This document shows, in pieces, positions 1-13,170 of a DNA stretch of 64,000 bases. The notes below the pieces were generated by a model. That model was not told where the DNA came from. It was given only the letters and a program-made list of their open reading frames with translations, and did no database searches. Origin of the DNA: Dillenia suffruticosa (Eukaryota; Streptophyta; Magnoliopsida; Dilleniales; Dilleniaceae); NCBI GenBank assembly GCA_033439265.1, contig JAVTVX010000030.1, positions 3,784,501-3,848,500 of the forward strand, in the 5' to 3' direction. The first letter of the stretch is position 1, and every line of letters begins with the position of its first letter. A program made the position numbers and the translations under genes.

Positions 1-880
1 AGGCTTGTACTTCATCTGGGTCATCATAAATTTCTCGATTTTATCATCATTTTCCCAAGCCCAGCCTCCAGTGTCGTTAGATGATTTCATCAAAGATTAT
101 GCCTTTAAAACTTCACAACCCAAGCCAAAAACAGGGGCGCTATACACAGTGACTCTGCCTTCAAATTTCTCCGGAATTGAAGCCTCCATTGCTCGGTTTC
201 GCAGCGCGAGTTTTTGGCAAAGAGGAGCAAATTTCAGCTCATTTTACATTCCACCAAGAGTTATTGCCGTGCCATTTGCAAAGAGAATAGCAATAGTATA
301 TCAGAATCTAGGTAATTTGTCTTCAAAATATTACAATGTACCAAATTACACTCTTGTCTCCCCTGTTTTGGGATTCAGGGTATATGATGCATCTTCCTCG
401 AATCCAAACACATCAGGAAGGAATCTCAATGTTTCCATCCGAGGTGACCCAATCATGGTACGTTTTCCTATGGTTCGAGTACTAGAAAACCAAAACGTGA
501 CAAAAAGTTGCGTAAGGTTTGGTCCCAATGGTTTGGTTGAAGAATTTAGCAATTTTGTTATGCCAAATTTGTGTGTGACAAGAGAGCAAGGACATTACAC
601 TATCGTTGTTCCATATGTCAAGAATGAGGAAAATGAAGATTTCTTCAAGAAGAGGAAATGGTGGGTGATTGGAATTGGAATTGGGGTTGGGTTGATTTTG
701 CTGATTTTGGTTGGGTCCTGGGTGTATAAAATGATGGTCGCGAGGAGGATTAGAAGAATGGAGAGAGAAAGTGAAAAAGGGGTGGCGATTGACAGCATTT
801 GGGTTAGGAGTACTAGTAAAATGCCTTCTGCAACTGTTATTAGAACGCAGCCAGAAATTGAGAATGATTATGTTCCTTGA
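1..880 (+). CDS. DUF1191 family membrane protein, 5' end outside window
   Basis: Open from the left edge to a TGA at 878-880 without an intron, giving about 292 residues. No ATG lies at the start of the visible frame; the first codons read G-L-Y-F-I-W-V-I, the middle of a hydrophobic signal peptide, so the true start is probably a few codons upstream of the window. After the signal peptide comes a ~190-residue extracytoplasmic domain with several Asn-X-Ser/Thr sites and a conserved pattern (RGDP, VRFP, CVRFGPNG, MPNLCV). A transmembrane helix follows near residues 219-243 (WWVIGIGIGVGLILLILVG), then a basic tail (ARRIRRMERE). This matches the plant DUF1191 family (for example Arabidopsis At4g22900, At3g08600), whose biochemical role is not known. 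Topology suggests a type I plasma-membrane or secretory-pathway protein. Family assignment is fairly sure; function is not. Confidence 0.8.
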   Translation, partial: GLYFIWVIINFSILSSFSQAQPPVSLDDFIKDYAFKTSQPKPKTGALYTVTLPSNFSGIEASIARFRSASFWQRGANFSSFYIPPRVIAVPFAKRIAIVYQNLGNLSSKYYNVPNYTLVSPVLGFRVYDASSSNPNTSGRNLNVSIRGDPIMVRFPMVRVLENQNVTKSCVRFGPNGLVEEFSNFVMPNLCVTREQGHYTIVVPYVKNEENEDFFKKRKWWVIGIGIGVGLILLILVGSWVYKMMVARRIRRMERESEKGVAIDSIWVRSTSKMPSATVIRTQPEIENDYVP

Positions 881-3800
881 ATATTTCGTTCCTTTTTCTT
901 TTCAGATTTTTGCCTCTGATGATCATTTTTTGGGCAATTGAATATGAGGTTTTCCATTTTTTTTCTCTTTTGAGATTTGGTGTTTCTTCCTTCGTTGACT
1001 TTGGCCATTGTATACGTTATGCACTACAGTTGCTTGTTGGCTTTTCAAATTAGATACTGCGGCCACGGACAATTGCCATAAAGATTAGGCGCATAAGTTT
1101 TTCGCGTGGTTGTCTACTCCATATTTTATAAATTTCGTGTCATGAAGTTCTGAACCAGCTCATGGATTGCTTACACTGACCGACAGCCTAACCCCCAGGA
1201 CATATTGTAGCTTTAGATGGTGTAGAGTTTACGTCGAGATGTCAAACCTTTTTGTCTCTCTGGAAGAAAATCAACTCATTATTCTTGGTGTTATTTTTTT
1301 TTATCATCGCTATCTGAAATCATATTTCGATTAATTCGATTTGAATATTTACAGAGTATTATTTAGAGATGGTTTTTTTAGTATAATCTTTTTGAATCTA
1401 AAATTTGGTTAAGAGACTTACCATCTTAATCTATTAGTTTCATTGCCTGCGTTGAGTAACTATCTTTCCACTTGACACTGTTTGAACACTAAGTGCCCAT
1501 TTGATTGGATTTTTTTTCTTCTCTTTATAAGGAGAAACAAAAATTAATAATTTTTAAAATTAAATTAAAAGTTGGTTGGTATTTTTATTTTTAAAAATAA
1601 ATTGATTTCGTAATTTTTGAAATAAAGTTAAAAATTAAAAGTTAAAAATTAAAAGTTAAAAATTAAAAGTTAAAAGTTAAAGTTAAAGAGAAAGAGAGAA
1701 TATAAAGATAAATAAATTTATAATACGAATATATTTGAAATTTTATATCTTTCAAGTGAAAATATAGATAGAATAAAAGAAAATAGATTTTCTAAAAAAT
1801 TGACATATTTTTAAAAGGAGATGCAAAAGCTCCTCTTAGAAGCTTTTGCTTTTTTTTTTTTTGTTTTTCTTTATTAAAAAATAAAGCTCATTTTTTTATT
1901 TAAAATCTTCTAAAACAAATTATTTGGTAGAGTTTTTTCTTAAAAGGAGAAAAGAATAAAAAAAAAACCATGTCAAACGGACACCAAAGTGACTTTCAAC
2001 ATTGCTTGACGGGTGGGTCTGTGTTTCATACAATTATCACATGCATTTTTTTTCTTTTTCCTCTCCTTTTTAAACTATGCAAAAACAGATACGAAAGACA
2101 GCTTGAATTGTTAAATATCTGCATAGTCTTTTCCTTTTTGTTCAATAAAATGATCAGTTTCTTTCTTCTACTTCGGTGTTCTTGGCAATAGTGCTACCGT
2201 GCCCATAAAGGTAGCCCTCGAGATATAAAAATAGGTGAAATCAAAATACGACATTGTACTAATGTTTTTTTCCTTCTCTGGTCCCACCATTGTTGTTGTT
2301 GTTGTTTTCTTTCTTTCTTTTTTTTTTTTTTGGCGGCTGTGCTTTATAGATAAATGGTGATTTATGCTAAATGAACATTTAAACGACAAATAATGATAAT
2401 AATAATAATAATCACTAATTTCATGTCGCAAAAATAAATGTATCATAAAAGGGAATTGATTTTTTTCGATCGGAACAAAGCTCTTTATTATTCTATTATA
2501 AATGTGGTTAGAAAAAAAAATGATAATTAAAAGTTTTGACGAGATAATGACGTTGGATAGAAATAAGTGACGTAAAAGAATTCGTACAAATTAAACTATC
2601 ATATTTATTTATTTTTTATCTATTTATTTTATTATTATTATTATTATTTTAAATTTTCATATTTATCTCTCACATGACTGATCCCAAATTGTTAGAATTA
2701 AGTGTCAAGTGAGTATAAAAAATAAGGATAGTGTTTTTCTTATATCACCACATCTACTACCGACATGATAGATTTTAATTCAAATATTATCGTAAACACC
2801 AACCTCCCTAATCCAAAATACCATGACACCATCATTGAAACATAAGAATTTGAAAAAAAAAAAATCCAAAACTATGTTATTTTAAAATTTTGGAAAACGT
2901 ATAAATTTCTCGCTCGAGTTGGGGTGGGAAGGAAACCAGTTTCTCATATAAAATTATTTCATCCCGTCGGGTCGGGTTTGTGGGTAAAAAGTGAAATTAG
3001 GCAAAAGCGGGATTAATAGGTGCAAAGTTGTCTTTTGATCTTTGGAGATCATGGGTTTTGGCTAAACCATCAACCGGAGAGAGAAGGGAAGGCAATGGAC
3101 CGGTTATCAATCGGGTTATGTTAATCCTATATCTGATTCTAAATCATAATATAATATCCATATTCGACGCTTATCCTACTCGGGTCAAAGAATAAAAAAC
3201 CATAACTAATCCTATGAGTGTTTTAAAATTCCAATCCAATATATATCATGTTTCTAAAAACCCGATCCAATCTTAAACCAACCCTATGTTAATAAATCTA
3301 AACCATATAAAGAATTCACTTGAAATTAAATCAAGAACCGTAAATAATCCGTATAGAAAAAAATTAAGAGATATAAATCAAAATTGAGATACTTAAGAAT
3401 TGTTAAAAAGAGATATAAATCGTCTAAACATTAGTTAAAATATAGAAATTTCATTTTTTTTAAGCATACAAATTACTGAAATTGTCCAAATCCAATTATC
3501 AAACTTTGGTAATAACTTAAAAATTAAATTATAGTCAATTTTGGAAAATTTTTCCTTTGTAAACCCAATTTATCAAAATATACTTAAATAAATCAAATAA
3601 AACTACGTTAACCAAAACCTAGAAAAAGAAGTACAAAAAACCCATAAAAGTGAGAAAATAAAATATAGGTTAGAGAGAGAAAATTGTGAGGGTGAGAGAA
3701 ACTAAGAAATTGACAAGGGGAAGCTAGTTATGTGAGGTTGAGGTCTAAGATGTCCTGTCGTAGAGATTATTTTGCCTACTCTAGTTGTGTCTAGTGTCTG

Positions 3801-4473
3801 AAGGAGGGTTTCGTTGGATTGAAAAAAATAATCGTTAGAGAGAGACGGCGATAGAGAGGATGAATGAGAAAGTGAAGTTGGGCTTTGGTGGCGGCAAATA
3901 GAGGCGGCGATGAAGGGGAAAGTGAAGCTAGGATTTGGAGGTAATAGAGAGAGATGATGAGAGGTGAAATGGCTGGAACAACAGAGAATGTTTGTTCAAA
4001 AGAGAATGTGAATGAATTTATAATAAACCCTAAAAATATTTTTTTTATTTAATAATATAATATTATGATAAAATTTTATTTTATTATAAATTACTATTGG
4101 ATCGTATTATTTATAACGTAAGTCTGTATATGAATTTATCGACTACCTTTATATTAAAATCTAACCCTAATTCAATTTTTTCCAAAGAAAAAAAAAGGAT
4201 CTGGCGGATTGGATTTTTGGGTACCCGTTGGATCGGGTCGGATATTGCCGTCCGTAGGGAGAGGGGGGTGGAATTGGTTGTCTCCCTCTCATCCCTCAGA
4301 GGCAGACTCCAGCTCCCCTTATCCATGTTATCAACATTACACCAACGCACAATTCTCTCTTTTCTATTTCTTCCTCTCAAACACACACTCTCTCTCTCTC
4401 ATCCCCAATTGGGAACTGGGCTTCCTTCTCTCTTTTTACTTTTGAATTCTATCAATCAAGCCAATTGCAGTAG
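881..4473. other. Intergenic region between DUF1191 and SIG2, no gene seen
   Basis: AT-rich DNA with short open frames only, none resembling a known protein. It holds the AT-rich minisatellite at 1626-1688, poly-A/T runs, a TAA/TTA microsatellite near 2395-2410 and 2628-2650, and from about 2900 to 4260 stretches with GGGTCGGG- and GGATATTGCCGTCC-like sequence that resemble ends of small non-autonomous DNA transposons. The last 300 bases should contain the SIG2 promoter, but no clear TATA box or start site could be picked. Confidence 0.5.
1626..1688. repeat. AT-rich minisatellite
   Basis: Four to five tandem copies of a unit close to GTTAAAAATTAAAA, decaying at the right into GTTAAA repeats. 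Confidence 0.75.
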
Positions 4474-4509
4474 TGGGCATTAATAAAAATCTGGGCATTA
4501 ATAAAAATC
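4474..4509 (+). repeat. 18-bp direct tandem duplication upstream of SIG2
   Basis: TGGGCATTAATAAAAATC occurs twice head to tail, about 50 bases upstream of the SIG2 start codon, probably in the 5' untranslated leader or core promoter. No known regulatory role. Confidence 0.85.
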
Positions 4510-4559
4510 TTTGTGGGTATCTTATAAATTTACTCAATTTCGAAGAAAAGTAAAAGGAG

Positions 4560-7500
4560 ATGTCATGTTTATTGCCACAGTTCAAATGCCCTCCGGACCG
4601 CCTCTCTGCTCGTTCCAGAACTCGCCGCCATTTTTGCTCGCTCCAACAAATTCGTAAGTCTCTCTCTCTGCATTAATCTTGCCTGAAGAAATTTCTTCTT
4701 CAAGGCATTAGATTGAACTTGTGCCGTTGAAGTTTAGTGTTGTTAGTGAATTATGAGTAAAGCCTACGTCGTTCACTACATTGTATTGGAAGATTGTGTT
4801 TTGATGATAATTTGAGGATGTCCACTTTGCATATGTAGCATCCCTCTTCTTATCTGAACTCTGCGGAGTATATGATTTGTTTTCAACCTTGTTCTGCTTG
4901 TTCATTATGCATTGTATGTGCTTCATGTATTTTGTTTCTGGGTTTACTAGCTCTTTTACGATTAGATTTTTTTTTTCTTTTTTCCATTGGGGCGTTTATC
5001 TTCATTTTGATTTTGCCTTTCACGAGTGTACGATGCTGTGGATTTTTGCGATTTTGGTGATGGTTTTCATTTTTGAGCAGTGAATTTTAGCATCTTTTAT
5101 GGTTCTGTTTCGTGAGTAAAATGTGGATCTTGTATATACTTATTTGATAAACTCTGTGAAAATTTTAACTTTGGAGTCCTTAGCCTTGCCTTTCGACCTA
5201 GAAACTACAAGGGTTTTGAATTTCTAGGTTTTTTGAAATTGTGGAAGTTGCTAAATATTGATATCTTCCAAAAAAGGAATAGTAATAATAATAATAAAGG
5301 CCTCAATGCTCGACTATTTCATCGTTTTTCTTTATGAGCATAAAAACTTGTTCCTTTTTGTTGTATGTACGTATGTATGTTGAATAAATGTAGTTGGAAA
5401 CAATGGTGTCGAGGTGGATAACTTGGTTTCCTTACAAAAAAAAAAGGGAGATATTAAGGAATAGATATGAGTAACATGCAGCAGAAGTCCGTTAAAAGAA
5501 ATGGTCTGAAGAATGTGAAATAGGAAAATTCTGTTGCCGTTGATGCATCACTTGCAAAGGGAAAAAGAACCTCTGCCAATGATTCTCTATTTTATGTTGT
5601 CCATTTTGTCCTTCTATATGCAATCTATGATTAACTTCTAAAGTTGGAGAAGTCTAAAATCACCATGAGTCATCTTTAGCAACAATTGGATCAGAAGTGG
5701 ATATTATTCCGGATGATTGGGGAAAAGCAACAATTTGAAGGACCTTATTGAAAAGTGGTGATAGTTTGATATCACCATCTAGCTCCCTTTACTGGGAAGA
5801 TATCTTGGATTTCCTGCATCTGTCTAGGGCTTGTAAGGATAGTGCAACATTTAGAAGTACTTGTGTTGTATGATGTCCAGTCTATTTGGCATCAAAGGTA
5901 GAATGGTTGATACCTGCTATCAACATACCCATTTTTGCTATTATCTTTTGATATTTTAATATACTTCTATCAACATTTGTATTCTCTATCCTCACACTGC
6001 TAAATTATTCTTTATCTCCTGCAAATGTAGTACTTTTTGGGAAAATCCATATTCCGTTGAATAATGATAGCTTTTATTGTGGTTATAATGGGAACTAATT
6101 ATGGATGGGACTCAAATTTGCTGCAAAAAGTAGAGAGTCTGTTTTGTTCCAGGCACAGTGTGTTCTATCAATTACAGAGCCACCAACAGCAAAAGCAATG
6201 CCTATTCTTGATATTGATAAGTTGCGATTACCTTCATTAGAACCTCAATCAGATTCCTTAGCTGCATGCAGGCCATTGACATATGTTGGAGTGACCAGTC
6301 CCCGTGTGAAGGTTGGATTCTGTCTGTTTAATATAATATAGGGCCTTGAAAGTTTCAAATAAAGGTGAAATATCAGCAGACCACATTAAATGTATGATTT
6401 TAAATTCATTCATAGTTACAAATAAACTGGCCTATTTTGTTTCAAGTGGAGTATAATTGCAAGAACTCCTGTTAACAATTTTTTTTTTTTTTTGGCTTTT
6501 TGTTTTTGTGTTAGCCTCAATTCTCAAGAGATCATCAATGAATAGTTGTAAGAAAAGCTAATGCCTATTGAATGATTTTGTGGGTTGGGCTAGGGAATGC
6601 AAGTAGGAAAATGCTATTCATCATACTTTAATTGCAAAGTAGTGGAGTGACTAAAAATGCATGCTAATATAGGCAGTTCAAATTACGGGCATCCCCAACA
6701 TGATTATCATATTATAGCATCTAAATGAAAGATGCAAAATGGTTGTAGTTGGCATATAGCTTTGGTTACTGGATTCTTGCATTGTGCTGGGCTTCCAATA
6801 GTGATGTTTTTTGTACACGGTGGAATTTAGATATCGATGCTAGATCTTATAAGTCCAAAACCTGTATAAAATCTCAACTCAACTAGCTCCTATGACCAAA
6901 TGGGTAGAGAATCCTAATTTTAACAACGTTGTTTGGTACTCTTTTGTTTCTTATATTTAAGCATATTTCCATGATTGAATTGTCACGAGCAAAAGTTCTT
7001 ATTAACTTTGACAAGTGCGGACAGATGAATTTTGATGCAACTTTGGCTACAGAAACACTTCTTGCCAATGAAGAGGCTGTCATAGCAGCAGCAGCTGCTG
7101 AAGCAGTTGCTTTGGCAAAGGCGGCTGTCAAGTTTGCACATAATGCAACATTGATGATTGGGGATATAAAATCAGAATGCAAAGCTGCTTCATCCACATC
7201 TGACACCAACCCAGTAGAGAGGAGTTTCTTTACAGAAAAAGAATGAAGACACCGTAGCGGCAGAAACTAGACCAGTTGACACCCATTCTATGGAATATTG
7301 CAATGAAGAATCTGATGATTTGGAGCCAACACATGATGAGCTTCAACAACTGCAGGAAGAATTGTCCAAAAGTGTTGCTGTGAGATCAAACCGTCAAGCT
7401 GAACGAAAGGCTAGGAGAGCAAGAGCAGCAGAAAAGGCTTCTACTAGTGTTGTATCTGTGAAATCAGGTTCTACCTGCAGAAGAAAATGCACATCATCAC

Positions 7501-9937
7501 AACAAGTAGACTACTCTGATCCACTCTATTATTTGAGGGGAACTACTAGCAGTTCCAGGCTTCTAACTGCTGGCGAAGAGCTGGAGTTGTCTGTAGGGAT
7601 CCAGGTAGACAGTCCTATTAAAACTTCTCTGTTTGAAAAAACAATGTTCGGCTTTTTACATTTTTTTTTTTTTATTTTCTTTGAGCTGTATATGGTCCGA
7701 TTAGCAAATAGTTCTTTATGGGCATAGGGGCTTTCTTATACACACTATTCAATATGTAAGTAGCATTACAGGTAGTGCCATGTCATACTTCTTAGTTCTT
7801 GGGTAAATGATCAAGATAAAAACTTCAGATTCTACTACCAACTATAGAATTGCGATTGTTGAGCGTACAAAGCTATTTCTTTAGTAGAATGAAGTGGACA
7901 ACATCCTCATCATCTCCTTTTCTAGGATACTAGATGATTTCATAGAAGTTCGTGATTTGGTGTTTGTATTGGTGAGCTGTGAATATTTTGTTTCTTCTGC
8001 TTTTCTGTGACACCTGCATTAGAAAAATCTTTTAGGACCCATTGAAACTGGAAAATCTCCATGATGAGCTAGTGGAAAGATGTGGGAGGCAGCCAACTTT
8101 TGCACAATGGGCCGCTGCAGCTGGAGTTGATCAGAAAACCTTAAGACAACGCTTGAACTATGGTGTCATTTGCAAAGACAAAATGATTAAAAGCAATATA
8201 CGGCTTGTTATCTCAATTGCAAAAAATTATCAGGGGGTTGGAATGAATCTTCAAGATCTTGTTCAGGTTTCCATATACTGGTCTCTTTCATTTTATACAT
8301 ATCATTTGTACGTATGTGGCATATTTACAGTTGAATTTACGTGTTATCAAGCATATTTGCTTATGGACCCGTAGGAATGATGTCGTGGCTTGGTAAGAGG
8401 TGCAGAAAAATTTGATGCTTTGAAGGGGTGCAAGTTCTCGACATATGCTCATAGGCGGATTAAACAGGCTGTCAGAAAGTCTCTTTTTGATCAGTCAAGG
8501 ACAATTCGTTTACCAGTATGTTCCTTATCCTTTTTTTCTGAAAGTATTAATACTGTAGAGACAACCGCTTCACTACAGGCAACGGTCAATGGGTAACAAG
8601 TAGTATTGTGATTGAGTGATTTAATTGCAGTTTCTCGGACTAATTGTGCTAGTTATATTGCAGACACATGAATAGGATAATTGATAGCATGATAAATGTG
8701 ATGCCATTGGCCAAAACCGGACACTGTGATTGGTCCATGGGTTCCCAGACGTTATCACTGTGAGGGACTCTATGCATATAGGACTTATAGGTTGATCGAA
8801 CCTAATTAGCTTGAGGACTAACTTACTTGTTCATGAATCCTATCTTGTACATATAAGTGAATATGTTTACTCCTATAAATATTTATATAATGCTGGCGAT
8901 ATTTTAAGACTCTTGACTTCCTAGTTTTTAATTTTTCAATTATTTATCGTTGTTTTTCTTTTCAGTTTCACATGGTTGAGGCAACTTATAGAGTGAAGGA
9001 GGCCCAAAAGCAACTGTACAGTGAAAATGGAAGACATCCTGATAATGAAGAGGTTGCAGAAGCTGCAGGGCTTTCAATGAAGAGGTTTACAGCAGTTCTG
9101 CTCACCCCTAAAGCTCCAAGATCTCTTGACCAGAAAATTGGAATGAACCTGGATCTCAAACCTTCGGTGGGTCATCTATATGCACATAAGCTTATTTGCA
9201 TAGATTTTGATTCTAAAGTTTGTTCTCCCACCTCAACACAGATTTCTTTTGCATACCTGACCTTATCCCTTGAGGCTTGCAATTTTCAAAATTATAGACA
9301 CTTTTTACCCCAATTTGGGCAAATATGCAATTTGCTTTTTTCAAAATTTATTTGTTCATTGTTTCCATAAACTCTTATTCTACATTCACTTAAGCCCTTG
9401 ATATGCACACATTAGAGGGAGGTGCACCTCATCAGCATAACTCGCACCATGTCTAACTACAACATATTTGGAAACGGAAACCGGGAACACTAAAATGAGT
9501 TTAAAATAAGAGTGAGGCCCAAAGTGAACAAAATAAAAGTTTCTCGTGTTTGTGGGTTGGGGGGCTGCATTCTTCTCCAGAATAAGCAAGATAAGGAGAG
9601 AAGAGGTATTGCTCTGATGGCTCTTTATCTGATTTTTTGATCTCCTTTTCCAGGAAGTGATTGCAGACCCTGATGCTGAAACAGCTGAGGACTTGCTGAT
9701 TAAGCAATTCATGAAAAAAGACCTCGAGAAGGTTCTTGACATCCTTAACCCAAGAGAGAAACGAGTCATTAGATGGAGATTTGGCTGGAAGATGGAAGGA
9801 TGAAGACACTACAAGAGAGTGGTGAGTTGATGGGTGTATGTAGAGAAAGAATACGGCAAATTGAGTCATGTGCTTTTAGGAAGTTGAAGAATAAGAGGAG
9901 AACCAAACACTTGCAACAATATTTGGTTTCTTCATAG
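4560..9937 (+). pseudogene. SIG2: Plastid RNA polymerase sigma factor SIG2 (sigB), complete exon structure but disabled
   Basis: Nuclear-encoded sigma-70 factor that in other plants directs the plastid-encoded RNA polymerase, notably at plastid tRNA genes. Seven exons with GT-AG borders: 4560-4653, 6136-6311, 7025-7604, 8036-8266, 8375-8515, 8966-9166, 9654-9937. Together they encode about 568 residues, against 572 in Arabidopsis SIG2. Recognisable blocks: N-terminal LDIDKLRLPSLE, ETLLANEEAVIAAAAAEAVA, basic RQAERKARRARA, region 2 (MIKSNIRLVISIAKNYQG, KFSTYAH), region 3 (FHMVEATYRVKEA) and region 4.2 ([16 protein letters not shown]). Lesions: one extra A in the A-run at 7236-7240; TGA at 8378-8380 where the family has Gly (E-G-C-R-G); AGG CGG at 8453-8458, giving Arg-Arg for the near-invariant Trp-Trp of region 2; and one missing base near 9783-9785, so the last frame stops at 9801. 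The duplicate exon at 15208 keeps that missing base. Stop plus WW-to-RR argues for real decay. Base errors in the assembly could explain the frame breaks. Confidence 0.85.
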
Positions 9938-10166
9938 GCATATCTGGCTCCGGAAATCTGTTTTTGGTTCTGCTTGGAGCAGAGAATAGATGGAGCCTAG
10001 TCTTTAGAGCTTTTTTACTTTGCCTCCATATTTCCCTTCTTCCCCAAGCGTGGTTTACTTTACAGTGAAAGTTTCTCGTGAGTTGCTTAATTTTTCAGAT
10101 TAGTTGCTTTAGATCTTCCTTCATGGTCACGCATTCAACTGCTCATTTTATTAAGTATTAGCAACA

Positions 10167-10209
10167 GAGCAAAAGAGCAAAAGAGCAAAAGAGCAAAAGA
10201 GCAAAAGAG
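10167..10209. repeat. Octanucleotide microsatellite (AAAAGAGC)n
   Basis: About five tandem copies of AAAAGAGC between the convergent 3' ends of SIG2 and the GDSL lipase gene. It is absent from the corresponding place in the duplicated block near 15770. Confidence 0.9.
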
Positions 10210-10325
10210 TTGATAATGTTGCAAATTGTTGGAATTTTTGTCCCACCTTCAATTTGTTATTACTATTTTATTTGAAAAAGGTACAAGCAATCAACTTCAA
10301 AGCTTGGGTTTAGTGTCTTTGCAAA

Positions 10326-13170
10326 TCAACCTATGGGGTGGAGATTACAAAGCCGGTGAAGTGGAAAAGGAGGATCGAAGTAAGAGCCATTGAGTATAGC
10401 TAATGTAACAAGCTTGTTTGCTGCGTCTGAGGCATGTATTCCATCCCAGCTTACATAGTTTTCTGGGTCACTACAAGCCTTCGCCTCCACAATCCTCCCA
10501 TCGATTTCCTTTTTATTTCCACAATATACTCTTGAATCCATATTGTACTTTCCACCACCATATCCGCAACAAGCCTTTGGTCCATACTTCAGTCCTAATT
10601 GATCAAAACAAACCCAAATTAGAAACTCGCACCAAAAAGGAATCTTCTTTTTTTGTTGGGGGGGGGGTTGGTTTAGGCAGTTGAAAATGCTGAAAAGTAC
10701 ACATTAAGAGGACTCATATTGCAAACATCTGTGTTGTGTATAGCCCCTAGAGTATGATTAGAATAACATTTGGAATCAAATTTTAGGTGTTTTAAGATAA
10801 GATGCTAATACAGAAGGTTTATGCGCATACCATGTTTTGTGGGATGGCGAAAAAGCTCTAGCATCACTGAGTAGTAGTCCACATATATGAGATGAGCCTT
10901 TGGCAGAGATTGTCTGGTTTGAGTTAGTGTCTCCTTGAGCATCTTGTTATACTTTTCCACTGCATTGTTGTAGGTGACCGAGCAACCAAAAGAATCCAAG
11001 TCTGAACTGTCATCAGGCAGCCCCGCCAAAAGCTCTGGATAACAACCCACCGGCGCCATGTTTAGTACCCAAAATGTCCGGCCGCCTAAAGCATACAGTT
11101 CCTACATACCCAAATTATTCAATTTGGGCAAACTACATCAAAATTGACCAAAAAAAGAGGGCAAATGTCGCCTATCATGAATTCCATGCTTGTCATGAAT
11201 GAAAACATATATGTGGTGAAGTTAGCCGATCATAGGCTTCAGAAGGCCTGTCTTTTAGGGACAATTCAAATGGTAGAGGTTTTCCATTTCCATCATTCGT
11301 TCCCCAATTTTGATTCCGTTTGGTTATATCTCGTTATACAAAAATAAATATGCCTCAGAGGGCCCAAAACAACTAAGCTCTAAGGGTCATCAGGCGCATT
11401 ATAGCCTCATTTAGGAAAGTTAAAGATAGGCCCAACAATAATTATTTTGGTACTCAAGATAATTAATATAATGAAAGTTTAAACAATTTTCACGGAGGAA
11501 TTTGGTATTATTTATAAACTTCTAGGAAAACATTTTGTTATGGTTCAAAATTGTTATAAATAGAAGATGAGACATGCCGAGTAAAAGTGAATAGAAATAA
11601 CACTATTGTGAGAAGTTGTGAAAGTACCAACCTTGAGAGTTCAATAACTGTTCAAACGGATAGTATCCAAAAAAAATAATTGTTTAAACTAGATTAATCG
11701 AATTTTTGGATATCGAAAATCAAGTACCAAAGAAGAAAAGAAAAAAGTACTAACCTTGAGGGTCCAAGCGATCTGAGAGGCAACTTGAGGACCAATGGTA
11801 TCAACGGCTCCTAAATTGGAAGATAAATCATTTTGGCCAATGAAGAATGTGTAAATCGATTTTCTGATTACGTCCGGCGAAGGGAGGGGCGAAAAACCTA
11901 ATAACCAAAATTTAAATGAAGAAAGTGAGAAGGGTAATTTTTTTTTAGGCTCAAATTTAAGTTTAGTTATGGTTATGTAATGAACCTTGTTGTGGTGCGA
12001 AGTGATATTCATCAACTTTGGCTTTGAAGTCCTTCATTTGGTTGAGTTGAATAGCAAGAGAAAATGGGCTGATCCCACTGACAAACAAGGACGTGTTTGG
12101 AAGCAACACCGTTGATGCCAATGTTGCATAGTTTGCTCCATGTCTAAAATCTGATCCGATTGACTGCAAATATGGGCTCAAAAATGGCAATCCCAAAGCT
12201 TGAGCTGCCCCCAAAAAAAAATAAAAAAAAATAAAAAAATAATGCAAGTCCCAGAATATTAGGGTTGGTGGGGGGTCAGAACCTTATCGATACCGTTAGG
12301 TTTGTTAAAAACCTGTCGATATTGACAAGGTTTTTGGTGACCAGCACCAATGAATTAACGTCGTATCAATTTCCATGTAAATGAATATAATGTCACAAAC
12401 AAAACAATAAATCAAGAATATGTAAATGATACCAATCAATCAACAGTCGATTTAATAGAATGAGATATTAAATTTTTTAATCAATTATTGAATTCAAAAA
12501 TTAGGAATGAAAAATGATAATACTGAAAAAGTCACCTCATCTCCTAATAGGATCTCTATAAACATTTGAATCTGATTAATCGGAATATAAATTCAAATAC
12601 ATATAACGGAAAAAAAAAAAACCAAGAACACCAAAATGATTTTCTTCATGTCGGTGGTTTGTCATATGGTTGGAATGGTCATATTCAAAGATAAGGTTAT
12701 TGTGAATTGGCACCCCCAAACAATGTCTTATTTGCAAACATGATAAATCTTTCTTTTCCATCATTGAAATATTAGGTTTTAGCAATAAATTAAATCTCCA
12801 GTGTTACCTATTTGTTTACATGATTGGGTTAATTCAGCTTAATAAAAAATAAAAATAAAAATAAAAAGCCAAAAAATTTCAGATGAAAAAAATAAAGTAA
12901 TAAAAATGTACCCAAGAAATCAACAATGACTCTCCCATCCGTGGCTCGGCCCGCCGGTTTCTTGAAGTAAGTCATGCCAAAGGGTCCAGACTGTGCCGGA
13001 AAAGCTGCCCAAAACCCGCCGGTGTCGGAATTCGAGTCACCAAAGTTAAATATTGCCTTGAAGTTGCATTTAGATTGGCATAAACTCCACTGGGTTGCAA
13101 GCAAAAGCACCAAGAATAATAAGCCTGTAGTTTTGGGATGTGATTTTGTTGAAGAGAGAGCCATGGCCAT
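10326..13170 (-). CDS. GDSL esterase/lipase (At4g01130-like), copy A
   Basis: Five exons on the minus strand: 13170-12912, 12204-11986, 11897-11755, 11101-10831, 10594-10326. All have GT-AG borders and add to 1161 nt, giving 386 residues with no break. Start chosen at 13170 (MAMALSS) because copy B starts at the same place. Residues 1-33 form a signal peptide (hydrophobic core LLFLVLLLA). Block I is FNFGDSNSDTGG with nucleophile Ser near 46; the block III segment is IGQND; the catalytic Asp and His lie in WDGIHASDAAN near residues 348 and 351. These are the marks of plant SGNH/GDSL hydrolases: secreted ester hydrolases acting on lipid or cell-wall esters, substrate not predictable. The closest recalled relative is Arabidopsis At4g01130. 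The gene is convergent with SIG2, the two stop codons about 390 bases apart, and is duplicated as copy B at 15809-19322. Confidence 0.92.

Noticed and set aside
7200-7300. A small intron instead of a frameshift in SIG2 exon 3.
   Set aside because: No usable GT-AG pair restores the frame here, whereas ignoring one A of the A-run gives an uninterrupted, family-like sequence.
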